Source: Arthrobacter sp. EpRS71 (GTDB lineage: Bacteria > Actinomycetota > Actinomycetes > Actinomycetales > Micrococcaceae). Taken from it: DNA of 64,000 nt. Under the pieces are notes generated by a model, which saw only the letters and a list, made by a program, of their open reading frames with translations, was not told where the DNA came from and did no database searches. The stretch is from the NCBI RefSeq assembly GCF_001512285.1, contig NZ_LNUV01000002.1, positions 62,001 to 126,000 on the forward strand. The letters are read 5' to 3'. Position numbers and translations under genes: made by a program. Positions 45,169-53,199 of this stretch are shown here, one piece after another (the first letter of the stretch is position 1; the number at the start of each line of letters is the position of its first letter).

Positions 45169-45408
45169 ATGGACAGTAAATCTAGGTGCCGGCCTGGAAA
45201 CTGTCGGGGGAGTCATTCTGGCTACTCCGCACAGCGTGCCCGTCGAGCCGGCAACACCCGTTCACATGCCCATCACGCGCCGGCGCTCCCTCCCGGCGGT
45301 GCCGCGGACCGTGCGTCTGCGGGACCCGACAAGCCTCCGCCGGGGCGAATGCCCGCGCCGCAGGCATCATCACCACTGCACGTGCCCACTCTTGGAGTGA
45401 TGCGCTAA
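45169..45408 (+). CDS. Doubtful small ORF upstream of the CNNM genes
   Basis: A 79-residue frame from ATG at 45169 whose TAA directly abuts the GTG of the next gene. A TAGACT -10 lies nine bases before the ATG. The product is rich in Arg, Ser, Ala, Pro and His with no hydrophobic core, and third-position GC is only moderate, so coding is weakly supported. No family is recognised. Apart from this frame and the kgd promoter, the interval 44980-45408 shows nothing. Confidence 0.25.
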   Translation: MDSKSRCRPGNCRGSHSGYSAQRARRAGNTRSHAHHAPALPPGGAADRASAGPDKPPPGRMPAPQASSPLHVPTLGVMR

Positions 45409-46809
45409 GTGGAATGGATTCTTCTCCTTGCCGGCTTTGCCTTGATTCTTGGCACCGGCTTCTTTGTAGCAGTTGAGTTTTCCCTTGTTGCCTTGGACCA
45501 AGCCAGCGTTCAACGCGCAGTAGATAACGGCGATCACGCTGCTGCTCCGCTGCTGAAGTGCCTGAAGTCCCTCTCAACTCAGCTTTCCAGTTGCCAGTTG
45601 GGCATTACCCTGACCACCCTGTTGACGGGTTTCGTGATGGAGCCTTCTGTCGGCCAGCTGTTGGTGGGCCCCCTCGGCTTGTTGGGCCTGGCTCCTGAAA
45701 TAGCTCATTCGGTGGCGCTGATTGTTGCCATGGCTTTCGCCACGCTCCTGTCGATGCTTCTGGGCGAGCTGGTCCCCAAGAACATGGCCATTGCCCTCGC
45801 TTTCCCTTTGGGTAAGCGCCTTGCGCGACCCCAGTTGATGTTTACTGCTGTTTTCAAACCGGCGATCGTGGTGCTGAATGGTTTCTCGAACAAAGTCCTG
45901 AACCTGTTCGGCCTGGAAGCCAAGGAAGAGATCTCGGGTGCGAGGACCCCTGCAGAACTGGCTTCTTTGGTGCGGCGCTCCGCCGAATTGGGGACGTTGG
46001 ATGCGGGCACGGCAAACTTTGTTGCCCGCACCTTGAACTTTTCCGGACGCACTGCGGCCGATGTCATGACGCCGCGTATCCGCATGGAAACGATCGACGC
46101 CAACCAGCCGGTCTCCGATGTCCTGGACGCCGCACGGCGAACCGGGTACTCCCGATTCCCTGTCATTGGTGATTCCACCGATGACATCCGAGGCGTGGTC
46201 CATGTCAAGAAGGCGGTAGCTGTGCCCGCGGAGCGTCGGACCAAGCTTGAGGCCGGTGCCATCATGACGGACGTGCTGCAGGTCCCGGAGACGATCCACT
46301 TGGACGCCCTTCTCTCTGAATTGCGGGAAGGCAACCTCCAACTCGCGGTGGTGCTCGACGAATACGGCGGAACTGCCGGCATCACCACCCTTGAGGATCT
46401 TGTGGAGGAAATCGTCGGGGAAGTTGCTGACGAGCACGACAAAGTCCGGCCGGGAGTGCTGCAGAGTGCATCCGGCGACTGGTACTTCCCGGGCTTGCTG
46501 AGGCCGGATGAGGTTTCCGAGCAAATTCCCAACCTCACCGTCCCCGACGAATCTGCCTACGAGACCGTGGGAGGCTACGTCATGAGCCGGCTGGGACGCA
46601 TTGCCAGGACGGGCGACGTCGTAGATACAGTCGGCGGGACGCTGACTGTGACCAGGATGGACGGCCGAAGGATCGACCGGATCTGTTTCCATCACGTGGA
46701 GACTGAGACTGAGACTGAGACTGAGACTGAGACTGAGACTGAGACTGAGACTGAAACGTCGACTTCCGAGGACGCCGGGAATTCGCGCCATGAAGCAGGT
46801 GCACTGTGA
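45409..46809 (+). CDS. CNNM/CBS-domain membrane protein (HlyC/CorC family)
   Basis: A 466-residue protein with a DUF21/CNNM membrane domain of three to four helices (WILLLAGFALILGTGFFVAVEFSLVAL). A CBS pair follows (DVMTPRIRMETI ... LVEEIVGE), then a C-terminal CorC_HlyC domain (YETVGGYVMSRLGRI). Family members are linked to magnesium or other cation export. Just after the CorC_HlyC domain is a run of alternating Glu-Thr encoded by a hexanucleotide repeat, giving an acidic tail. The GTG start lacks a well-placed ribosome-binding site. The stop overlaps the next start (GTGA), pairing it with a paralogue. Confidence 0.83.
   Translation: MEWILLLAGFALILGTGFFVAVEFSLVALDQASVQRAVDNGDHAAAPLLKCLKSLSTQLSSCQLGITLTTLLTGFVMEPSVGQLLVGPLGLLGLAPEIAHSVALIVAMAFATLLSMLLGELVPKNMAIALAFPLGKRLARPQLMFTAVFKPAIVVLNGFSNKVLNLFGLEAKEEISGARTPAELASLVRRSAELGTLDAGTANFVARTLNFSGRTAADVMTPRIRMETIDANQPVSDVLDAARRTGYSRFPVIGDSTDDIRGVVHVKKAVAVPAERRTKLEAGAIMTDVLQVPETIHLDALLSELREGNLQLAVVLDEYGGTAGITTLEDLVEEIVGEVADEHDKVRPGVLQSASGDWYFPGLLRPDEVSEQIPNLTVPDESAYETVGGYVMSRLGRIARTGDVVDTVGGTLTVTRMDGRRIDRICFHHVETETETETETETETETETETSTSEDAGNSRHEAGAL
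46699..46752 (+). repeat. GAGACT hexanucleotide repeat, nine copies
   Basis: Nine perfect tandem GAGACT units inside the 3' end of the first CNNM gene, encoding (Glu-Thr)9. The unit is a multiple of three, so length changes keep the frame. Confidence 0.97.
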
Positions 46810-47876
46810 GTGACTGGGTAGGAATCGTCTGGCTCGTGGTGCTCCTGATTGGCAACGCCTTCTTTGTGGGTGCTGAGTTCGCGGTCATGTCCGCTCGTCG
46901 GAGCCAGATTGAGCCGTTGGCCGAAGCCGGGTCCAAACGAGCACAAACAACACTGCGCGCCATGGAGAATGTCTCGCTGATGCTCGCCTGTGCGCAGTTG
47001 GGTATTACCGTCTGCTCCCTCCTGATCCTGCAGGTAGCGGAGCCTGCCATCCATCATCTGTTGGCTGAGCCCCTTGAGCTGGTGGGTGTTCCGGTTGAGC
47101 TGGCGGACATCATTGCCTTTGCCATTGCGTTGCTGGTTGTCACGTTCCTGCACGTCACCTTTGGCGAGATGGTTCCCAAGAACATCTCGGTTTCCGTCGC
47201 GGACAAGGCGGCACTCTTGTTGGCGCCGCCGCTGATGTTCATCGCGCGGGTGGTGAATCCGATTATCTGGTCGCTGAACTGGCTGGCAAACCACATCCTG
47301 AGGCTGATGAAGATTGAGCCCAAGGATGAAGTGTCTTCGTCCTTCACGCTTGAGGAAGTGCAGTCGATTGTTCAGGAGTCCACACGCCATGGATTGGTGG
47401 ATGACGACGCGGGGCTGTTGAGCGGTGCCCTGGAATTCTCGGAGCACACTGCTTCGCACATCATGGTTCCCTTGGACAAGTTGGTGGTGCTGAAGACTGC
47501 ATCCACCCCCGTCGACTTGGAGAAGGCGGTCAGCCGCACCGGATTCTCCCGGTTCCCCATGATCGACGACGACGGCGAACTCGCCGGATACCTGCATGTG
47601 AAGGACATTCTGTCCATTCCGGACGAGGGCAGGAAGCACCCGATTGCCGAGGGCCGGATCCGGTCGCTGGCCAACCTTGCCCCGGACGACGAAATCGAGC
47701 AGGCCATGTCCGTCATGCAGCGCACTGGTTCGCACTTGGCCCGCATTGTGGGTACGGGTGGGGAGACTCAGGGCGTGCTGTTCCTCGAGGACGTGATCGA
47801 GCAGTTGGTGGGTGAGATCCGCGATGCCACTCAGGCCACCGGTATCCGTCGCTATGGAGGCCAGCAGGTGCAGTAG
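46806..47876 (+). CDS. CNNM/CBS-domain membrane protein, short paralogue
   Basis: A 356-residue paralogue of the preceding protein: CNNM membrane domain (LVVLLIGNAFFVGAEFAVMSARRS), a motif HVTFGEMVPKNISV shared by the family, and a CBS pair ending FLEDVIEQLVGEIRDA. It lacks the C-terminal CorC_HlyC domain. Tandem long-plus-short pairs of this family are common in actinobacteria and may form a mixed transporter. GTG at 46806 overlaps the upstream stop. A hairpin terminator follows. Confidence 0.83.
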   Translation: MSDWVGIVWLVVLLIGNAFFVGAEFAVMSARRSQIEPLAEAGSKRAQTTLRAMENVSLMLACAQLGITVCSLLILQVAEPAIHHLLAEPLELVGVPVELADIIAFAIALLVVTFLHVTFGEMVPKNISVSVADKAALLLAPPLMFIARVVNPIIWSLNWLANHILRLMKIEPKDEVSSSFTLEEVQSIVQESTRHGLVDDDAGLLSGALEFSEHTASHIMVPLDKLVVLKTASTPVDLEKAVSRTGFSRFPMIDDDGELAGYLHVKDILSIPDEGRKHPIAEGRIRSLANLAPDDEIEQAMSVMQRTGSHLARIVGTGGETQGVLFLEDVIEQLVGEIRDATQATGIRRYGGQQVQ

Positions 47877-47881
47877 AACGA

Positions 47882-47915
47882 GTCTGGCGTTGCCCGGGTT
47901 CGGGTGACGCCAGAC
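47882..47915 (+). terminator. Terminator after the CNNM pair
   Basis: A 9-bp perfect stem (47882-47890 with 47907-47915) enclosing further CCCG/CGGG pairing. It ends five bases before the Zur palindrome. Confidence 0.65.
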
Positions 47916-47919
47916 AAGT

Positions 47920-47944
47920 CTAAATAGGAATCATTCCTATTTAG
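47920..47944 (+). promoter_or_regulatory. Zur-type operator at the zinc-uptake promoter
   Basis: A perfect 25-bp palindrome (12-bp arms around a central C), with core GGAATCATTCC resembling the actinobacterial Zur box (TGAAAATCATTTTCA type). TACACT at 47948-47953 is the probable -10, so the palindrome covers the spacer and -35 of the zinc ABC operon. Confidence 0.75.
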
Positions 47945-48007
47945 GGCTACACTGAGATCTGCCAGTAATTGTGTTTGATTCTCATTTTGAGTAGATCCGA
48001 GGTCTTC

Positions 48008-48976
48008 GTGCGTCGTTCCGCCACCCGCCTGTCCGTGGCCGCTTCAACAGCCCTTTCCGCCCTGCTGCTGTCTTCTTGTGCCGGTACCGCCGGGGCAAAC
48101 AGCGAGTCGTCAGCAAGCGCCATTGAGGTTGTCACTTCCACAAACGTCTACGGGGATGTTGTGAAGGCAATCGGCGGGGATAAGGTCAAGGTGAGCTCCA
48201 TCATCACCAAGACAAGCCAGGACCCGCACTCCTACGAGGCAAGCGCCCAGGACAAGCTGGTGATCTCCAAGGCCAAGCTTGTGGTGGAGAACGGCGGGGG
48301 CTATGACGAATTCCTGCACAAGATAGCGGATGAGACGAAGGTCGGCCACGAGAACATGATCAGCGCCGTCGAGATCTCAGGCCTTGCTCCTGAGGAGGAG
48401 GGCCATAGCGAAGAATCCCACAGCGAAGAGGGCCACACCCATAACCATGGTGAGTTCAACGAGCACGTCTGGTACAGCTTGGACGCCATGGGCAAGCTTG
48501 CCGATGCAGTTGCCACCAAATTGGGCAGCCTGGATGCGGGATCGGCTGCCACCTTCACCTCGAATGCCGAAGCCTTCAAAGCCAAACTTGCTGACCTCAC
48601 CGGAAAGCTCGACGCCGTCAAGGCCGCCAATGAGCACGCTCCGGTAGCCGTGACCGAGCCCGTGCCGTTGTACCTCCTGGAAGCTGCCGGCCTGGAAAAC
48701 AAGACCCCCGAGGCTTACAGTGCTGCCATTGAAGAGGAAACAGATGTCCCGGCCGCTGTGCTGAAGGAAACCACTGACCTTGTCAGTGCCAAGTCAGTGA
48801 GGTTCCTTGCCTACAACGAGCAGACGGAAGGGCCCCAGACTGAAAGCGTCAAACGGGCCGCAGAAGCCGCTGGCGTGCCGGTGGTGAACTTCACTGAGAC
48901 ACTGCCTGACGGCAAGGACTATGTCCAGTGGATGTCCGACAATGTGGAAGCGGTCTCCTCCGCACTCAAGAAGTAG
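48008..48976 (+). CDS. Zinc ABC transporter substrate-binding lipoprotein (ZnuA/AztC type)
   Basis: About 322 residues from the GTG at 48008, which has GAGG six bases upstream. The signal peptide ends in a lipobox (ALLLSSC). The cluster A-I fold shows VVTSTNVYGDVVKAIGG and a DPHSYEAS metal-binding His. The acidic, His-rich loop EEGHSEESHSEEGHTHNHGE is typical of zinc-specific members. It should capture Zn(II) outside the membrane for the ATPase and permease downstream. The upstream palindrome supports repression when zinc is plentiful. Confidence 0.88.
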   Translation: MRRSATRLSVAASTALSALLLSSCAGTAGANSESSASAIEVVTSTNVYGDVVKAIGGDKVKVSSIITKTSQDPHSYEASAQDKLVISKAKLVVENGGGYDEFLHKIADETKVGHENMISAVEISGLAPEEEGHSEESHSEEGHTHNHGEFNEHVWYSLDAMGKLADAVATKLGSLDAGSAATFTSNAEAFKAKLADLTGKLDAVKAANEHAPVAVTEPVPLYLLEAAGLENKTPEAYSAAIEEETDVPAAVLKETTDLVSAKSVRFLAYNEQTEGPQTESVKRAAEAAGVPVVNFTETLPDGKDYVQWMSDNVEAVSSALKK

Positions 48977-48998
48977 CATTTCCCGACACCCCGCATGC

Positions 48999-49052
48999 GG
49001 TGAAGGGCCCTGCCTACGTCCTAAGATATTCAGGATGGCTGCGGGGCCTTTT
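48999..49052 (+). terminator. Possible attenuator between zinc-binding protein and ATPase genes
   Basis: An imperfect hairpin (AAGGGCCC... with GGGGCCTT, one bulge) ends in TTTT in the gap of about 155 bases. It could let the binding protein be made in excess. The pairing is imperfect, so this is tentative. Confidence 0.35.
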
Positions 49053-49130
49053 GCCTGCCACCTGCACGGCCGCGAATACCTGCGGCACAACTGACAGCGT
49101 TCCCAGCAGCGCATGGATCGAGGACAACTT

Positions 49131-49946
49131 TTGACACCGGTAGTGAGCCTCCGCGGAGCAAGCCTTCAGTTTGGCAAGAGGGCGCTCTGGCGGGATCTCG
49201 ACCTCGATATCAATCCTGGAGAGTTCTTCGCCGTCTTGGGGCCCAACGGCAGCGGCAAGACCAGCTTCCTCAAGGTTCTGCTTGGATTGCAGGAATTGCA
49301 TTCAGGGACCGTTTCGCTGGGGGGCCACCCGGTGGAACGTGGAAGCAAGAAAATTGGCTATATACCTCAGCAGAAGTCGTTTGCCCCTGACACCCCACTA
49401 CGCGCCCGAGACCTGGTGGGGCTGGGAATCGATGGTCACCGATGGGGGATGCGGTTCGCGTCCGGCACTGTCAACCAGCGGATCGACCAATTGCTGGAGC
49501 AAGTAGGCGCGTCAGATTACGCAAAGGTGCCGGTGGGACAATTGTCCGGTGGCGAGCAACAACGTCTCCGGGTGGCGCAAGCATTGGCCACGGAGCCACA
49601 GGTCCTCCTGTGTGACGAGCCGCTGCTGTCCCTGGACCTGCATCACCAGCAGGGGGTCAGCTCGCTGATCAACAAGCAATGCCACGAGCGGAACAGTGCG
49701 GTGGTCTTCGTGACCCACGAGATCAATCCGGTGATCGACTACGTGGACCGGGTGCTCTACCTGGCCGGTGGAAAATTCCGTGTGGGCACGCCGAAGGAAG
49801 TCATGACCACGGAAGTTCTCTCCGAGTTGTACGACAGCCATGTGGAAGTAATCCACGCCAACGGAAGGATTGTGGTGGTGGGTCTGCCTGATGCAACCAC
49901 CCACTTCCATGACGAAGCCCATGCGAAAGCCGGGGAGGAGTTCTAG
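49131..49946 (+). CDS. Zinc ABC transporter ATP-binding protein (ZnuC type)
   Basis: About 271 residues. Walker A is GPNGSGKTSFLK, the Q-loop is GYIPQQKSF, the signature is [15 protein letters not shown] and Walker B is VLLCDEPLLSLDL. A His-containing C-terminal tail (TTHFHDEAH) is common in zinc importers. The TTG at 49131 has GAGG seven bases upstream; an ATG six codons earlier (49113) has no ribosome-binding site. The permease gene begins on the next base after its stop. Confidence 0.87.
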   Translation: MTPVVSLRGASLQFGKRALWRDLDLDINPGEFFAVLGPNGSGKTSFLKVLLGLQELHSGTVSLGGHPVERGSKKIGYIPQQKSFAPDTPLRARDLVGLGIDGHRWGMRFASGTVNQRIDQLLEQVGASDYAKVPVGQLSGGEQQRLRVAQALATEPQVLLCDEPLLSLDLHHQQGVSSLINKQCHERNSAVVFVTHEINPVIDYVDRVLYLAGGKFRVGTPKEVMTTEVLSELYDSHVEVIHANGRIVVVGLPDATTHFHDEAHAKAGEEF

Positions 49947-50837
49947 ATGGACCTCGAGAGCATCCTGGCGACCATTTTCAACTTCGAGAATTACGGTGAA
50001 TTGCTGGTCCTCGTCCAGAATTCCATTTGGGCAGGTGCCGTGCTGGGGCTCCTGGGTGGGCTTGTTGGCACGTTCGTGATGAAGCGGGACCTCGCTTTCG
50101 CGGTCCACGGCATCTCCGAGCTCTCTTTCGCGGGTGCGGCCTTTGCCCTGCTGATCGGTGCCGACATCATCTTCGGTTCCCTCATTGGCTCCGTGGCCGC
50201 GGCTGTGCTTCTGGGTTTTATGGGAGTCAGGGCACGTGACAAGAACTCGATCATTGGGGTGATCATGCCGTTCGGCTTGGGCCTGGGCATCCTGTTTCTG
50301 GCTCTCTATGAGGGCCGTGCGGCCAATAAATTTGGTCTGCTGACCGGTCAGATAGTTTCCGTTGACACGGTGCAGCTACAGGTCCTCGCCGGCACAGCTG
50401 TGGTGGTGATGATCGCGTTGGCGGCCATCTGGCGTCCGCTGAGCTTCGCCAGTGTTGACCCTGAGATGGCAGAGGCCCGGGGCGTTCCGGTCCGTGGTTT
50501 GGCCATCGGCTTCATGGTGCTGCTGGGTGTCAGTGTGGCCTTGTCCATCCAGATTGTTGGCGCGTTGCTGGTCCTTGCCCTGCTGATCACGCCGGCGGCT
50601 GCCGCGTTGAGGGTCACCACGTCACCCCGGCTGGTGGTGCTGTTGAGCGTGGTGTTCGCATTGACTGCAACGGTGGGTGGAATCCTGCTGGCCCTCGGAA
50701 GTCGGATTCCCATCAGCCCTTACGTCACCACGTTGTCGTTCTTGATCTACGTGGTGTGCCGGGTGATCGGACGTGTCCGTACCAATAAGGGCCTCAACGG
50801 CCGGGTGTCACGGGACCAGCCCGCAGGTGCCCTCTAG
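49947..50837 (+). CDS. Zinc ABC transporter permease (ZnuB type)
   Basis: A 296-residue ABC-3 family permease with about eight membrane segments. AFAVHGISELSFAGAAFALL and a final RIPISPYVTTLSFLIYVVCR are typical. It forms the membrane channel for zinc with the preceding ATPase. The 3' end overlaps the convergent repressor gene by four bases. Confidence 0.87.
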   Translation: MDLESILATIFNFENYGELLVLVQNSIWAGAVLGLLGGLVGTFVMKRDLAFAVHGISELSFAGAAFALLIGADIIFGSLIGSVAAAVLLGFMGVRARDKNSIIGVIMPFGLGLGILFLALYEGRAANKFGLLTGQIVSVDTVQLQVLAGTAVVVMIALAAIWRPLSFASVDPEMAEARGVPVRGLAIGFMVLLGVSVALSIQIVGALLVLALLITPAAAALRVTTSPRLVVLLSVVFALTATVGGILLALGSRIPISPYVTTLSFLIYVVCRVIGRVRTNKGLNGRVSRDQPAGAL

Positions 50838-51301
50838 AGCTTTCCGGCGGCTTTCTTAGCGGTGCACTCAGGGCACAGCCCGAAGATTTCCACGGTGTGC
50901 GCCACTTCGGTGAAGCCATGTTCAGCAGCGGTGCGCGCCGCCCAGGTCTCGACGGCGGGCGCTTCCACTTCTTCGGCCTTGCCGCAGTTGCGGCACAGCA
51001 AGTGGTGGTGATGCCCGGTGACCGCGCAGCGTCGATACACTGCCTCGCCGTCGCCGTTTCGAAGGACATCAATGAGGCCGTCGTCGGCCAAGGACTGCAG
51101 TATCCGGTACGCCGTGGCAAGCGACACGGAGATGCCTTTGTTCTGCAGCAGCCGGTAGAGCTCCTGGGTGCTGACGAAGTCATCCAATTCGTCCAGGGCG
51201 GCGCTGACGGCCAAGCGTTGCTTGGTGACACGCTGCTCCTTGACACCGCTGGTGGCCGGCGCTGCGGTGCCGGTCGTGGCGGAATTGGTGCCCTGTGGCA
51301 T
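50834..51301 (-). CDS. zur: Fur-family zinc uptake regulator (Zur)
   Basis: About 155 residues from the ATG at 51301. The winged helix contains STQELYRLLQNKGISVSLATAYRILQSLADDG. Metal sites include GHHHHLLCRNCGKAEEVE and the C-terminal CPEC of FGLCPECTAKKA, giving the structural zinc pair of Cys-x2-Cys motifs. Its position convergent with a zinc ABC operon carrying a Zur-like palindrome makes zinc the likely effector. The first 15-20 residues are Ser/Thr/Ala-rich. The two convergent stop codons share CTAG. Confidence 0.85.
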   Translation of the reverse strand: MPQGTNSATTGTAAPATSGVKEQRVTKQRLAVSAALDELDDFVSTQELYRLLQNKGISVSLATAYRILQSLADDGLIDVLRNGDGEAVYRRCAVTGHHHHLLCRNCGKAEEVEAPAVETWAARTAAEHGFTEVAHTVEIFGLCPECTAKKAAGKL

Positions 51302-51359
51302 TAAAAGACTCACTTCCCTGGGGATGCTGGCAAACCCCAATTTTACCAGTAGGGGAGGC

Positions 51360-51389
51360 TTGGAAACTGTCAGCCGGCGCCCATAGGCT
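51360..51389 (+). promoter_or_regulatory. Leaderless promoter of the metallo-hydrolase gene
   Basis: TTGGAA (51360-51365), an 18-base spacer and TAGGCT (51384-51389), then exactly six bases to the ATG at 51396. Confidence 0.65.
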
Positions 51390-51395
51390 GTCTCC

Positions 51396-52049
51396 ATGAA
51401 GCTCACCAAGTACACCCACGCCTGTGTCCGGTTGGAGAAGGAGGGAAAGGTCCTGGTGATCGACCCCGGGACTTTCTCCGAGTCCGAGGAAGCGTTGAGC
51501 GGAGCCCATGCCGTGCTTGTTACGCACGAGCACAATGACCACATCGATCATGCGGCGGTGACGGCAGCCCTGCGGAGCAACACTGCGCTGGAGGTCCACG
51601 CGCCGGCCGGGGTGGCCGCTGCTCTGAAGGAAAACGCCGATGTAACCGATCGGGTGCATGCTGTGGAGCCCGGCTCCAGCTTTGAGGCGGCAGGATTCAG
51701 CATCCGGACTTTCGGTGGACAACATGCCGTCATCCACGCACAGATCCCGGTAGTGGCGAACGTCGGCTACCTGGTGGATGGGAACGTCTTCCACCCCGGA
51801 GATTCGTTTGTGGTCCCCGACGGTATCAATGTTCAAACCCTCCTGGTCCCCATCCATGCCCCTTGGTCCAAAGTGGGCGAGGTAGTGGACTTCGTGATCT
51901 CCGTCCGCGCTCCCAGGGCATTTCCGGTCCACGACGGTCTGCTCAACGAACTCGGCCGGGGAATCGTTGAGGGACATGTCACCCGGATCGGCGCCCGTTA
52001 TGGAACCACCTACACGCGTCTGGCCCCGAAGGAGTCTGTGGAGCTCTAG
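51396..52049 (+). CDS. Metallo-beta-lactamase-fold hydrolase (UlaG-like)
   Basis: A 217-residue MBL-fold protein. Metal motif THEHNDHID gives the H-x-H-x-D-H site. Further ligands are probably the His in FGGQHAVIH, the Asp of FHPGDSF, and a late PVHDGLLN. This pattern fits the UlaG/YtnP-type L-ascorbate-6-P-lactonase-like group; the substrate is unknown. The predicted leaderless promoter supports the ATG at 51396. Its stop overlaps that of the convergent gene. Confidence 0.78.
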   Translation: MKLTKYTHACVRLEKEGKVLVIDPGTFSESEEALSGAHAVLVTHEHNDHIDHAAVTAALRSNTALEVHAPAGVAAALKENADVTDRVHAVEPGSSFEAAGFSIRTFGGQHAVIHAQIPVVANVGYLVDGNVFHPGDSFVVPDGINVQTLLVPIHAPWSKVGEVVDFVISVRAPRAFPVHDGLLNELGRGIVEGHVTRIGARYGTTYTRLAPKESVEL

Positions 52050-53128
52050 CCGGTCCACACCCCTTCGCTGTGAAAACGTTCCAGCACAGCTTCGTGGGGT
52101 GCCGGGTCCAAGCCGTGTGCGCCCAACCATCCGGCGTCGTTGTAGCTGCCCGCGTAACGATCGCCGGCGTCGCACATGAGTGAAACGATGCTGCCCCTGC
52201 GGCCCTCCGCCACCATCGCGGCCACCAGCTGCCAGACGCCCCAAAGATTGGTTCCTGTGGATGGCCCTGCGTGCAGGCCGGTGAGTTTTCGCAGGTGGCG
52301 CATGGCGGCGACCGAGGCGGCGTCGGGCACTTGGATCATGTGGTCGATGACTGCCGGGACGAAGCTGGGCTCAGACCGAGGCCGGCCGATCCCCTCGATC
52401 CGGGACGGCAGGCCCGTGGCAGCGGCCGCGTCCCCGTCGCGCCACGCCGGGTAGAACGCCGAATTTTCGGGGTCCACGACAGCCAGCCGGGTGTCATATC
52501 GGTTGTATCGAAGGTAGCGGCCAATGGTGGCGCTGGTACCGCCGGTACCCGCTCCGACCACAATCCATTCCGGAATCTGGTGTTCTTCCAGGGAGAGCTG
52601 TTCGAAGATCGATTCCGCGATGTTGTTGTTGCCGCGCCAATCCGTTGCACGTTCGGCGTAGGTGAATTGATCCATGTAGTAGCCACCGGAGGTCTTTGCG
52701 GTCTCTTCGGCAACGGCGTAGACCTCTGAAGCATGGTCAACCAGCAGGCATGCACCTCCGAAGTCCTCAATCAGTGCGATCTTTTCCGGGCTGGTGGTCT
52801 TGGTCATGACCGCGATAAAGGGCAACCCGATGAGCCGGGCAAAGTAGGCCTCGGACACGGCGGTGCTCCCGCTTGAGGCTTCAACGATGGTGGTGCCTTC
52901 GGTGATCCAGCCGTTGACCAGTCCATAGAGGAACAGGGACCGGGCCAAACGGTGCTTGAGGCTGCCGGATCTGTGGGTCGATTCGTCCTTGAGGTACAGG
53001 TGGACTCCCCAGTGCTCCGGGAGTGGAACCGCATAAAGGTGGGTGTCGGCCGAGCGGTTATTCTCAGCCTCGATCTTACGGATGGCCTCGTTGGCCCATG
53101 CCCTGTCCTGAATACACGAATTGCTCAC
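52046..53128 (-). CDS. PLP-dependent L-cysteine desulfhydrase, Cds1-like
   Basis: A 360-residue fold-type II PLP enzyme of the cysteine synthase family. The [12 protein letters not shown] region, [20 protein letters not shown] (with the PLP lysine) and [15 protein letters not shown] are present. The later [15 protein letters not shown] and [15 protein letters not shown] match mycobacterial Cds1, which releases H2S from cysteine. A cysteine synthase activity cannot be excluded. The GTG start lies exactly six bases after TAGGCT. It is divergent from a mercaptopyruvate sulfurtransferase gene, supporting a sulfide/persulfide role. Confidence 0.78.
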   Translation of the reverse strand: MSNSCIQDRAWANEAIRKIEAENNRSADTHLYAVPLPEHWGVHLYLKDESTHRSGSLKHRLARSLFLYGLVNGWITEGTTIVEASSGSTAVSEAYFARLIGLPFIAVMTKTTSPEKIALIEDFGGACLLVDHASEVYAVAEETAKTSGGYYMDQFTYAERATDWRGNNNIAESIFEQLSLEEHQIPEWIVVGAGTGGTSATIGRYLRYNRYDTRLAVVDPENSAFYPAWRDGDAAAATGLPSRIEGIGRPRSEPSFVPAVIDHMIQVPDAASVAAMRHLRKLTGLHAGPSTGTNLWGVWQLVAAMVAEGRRGSIVSLMCDAGDRYAGSYNDAGWLGAHGLDPAPHEAVLERFHSEGVWTG

Positions 53129-53199
53129 CGGATAAGCCTAGGCTGGAATTGAGGCACCGGCAGCAAGGAAGCCAAAGCCGCCGGAACGAAGGAGAACTT

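Noticed and set aside
45574..46791. A 405-codon minus-strand open frame opposite the first CNNM gene, with Ser-Leu repeats
   Set aside because: It is the antisense of a well-supported family member; its Ser-Leu run is only the complement of the GAGACT repeat.
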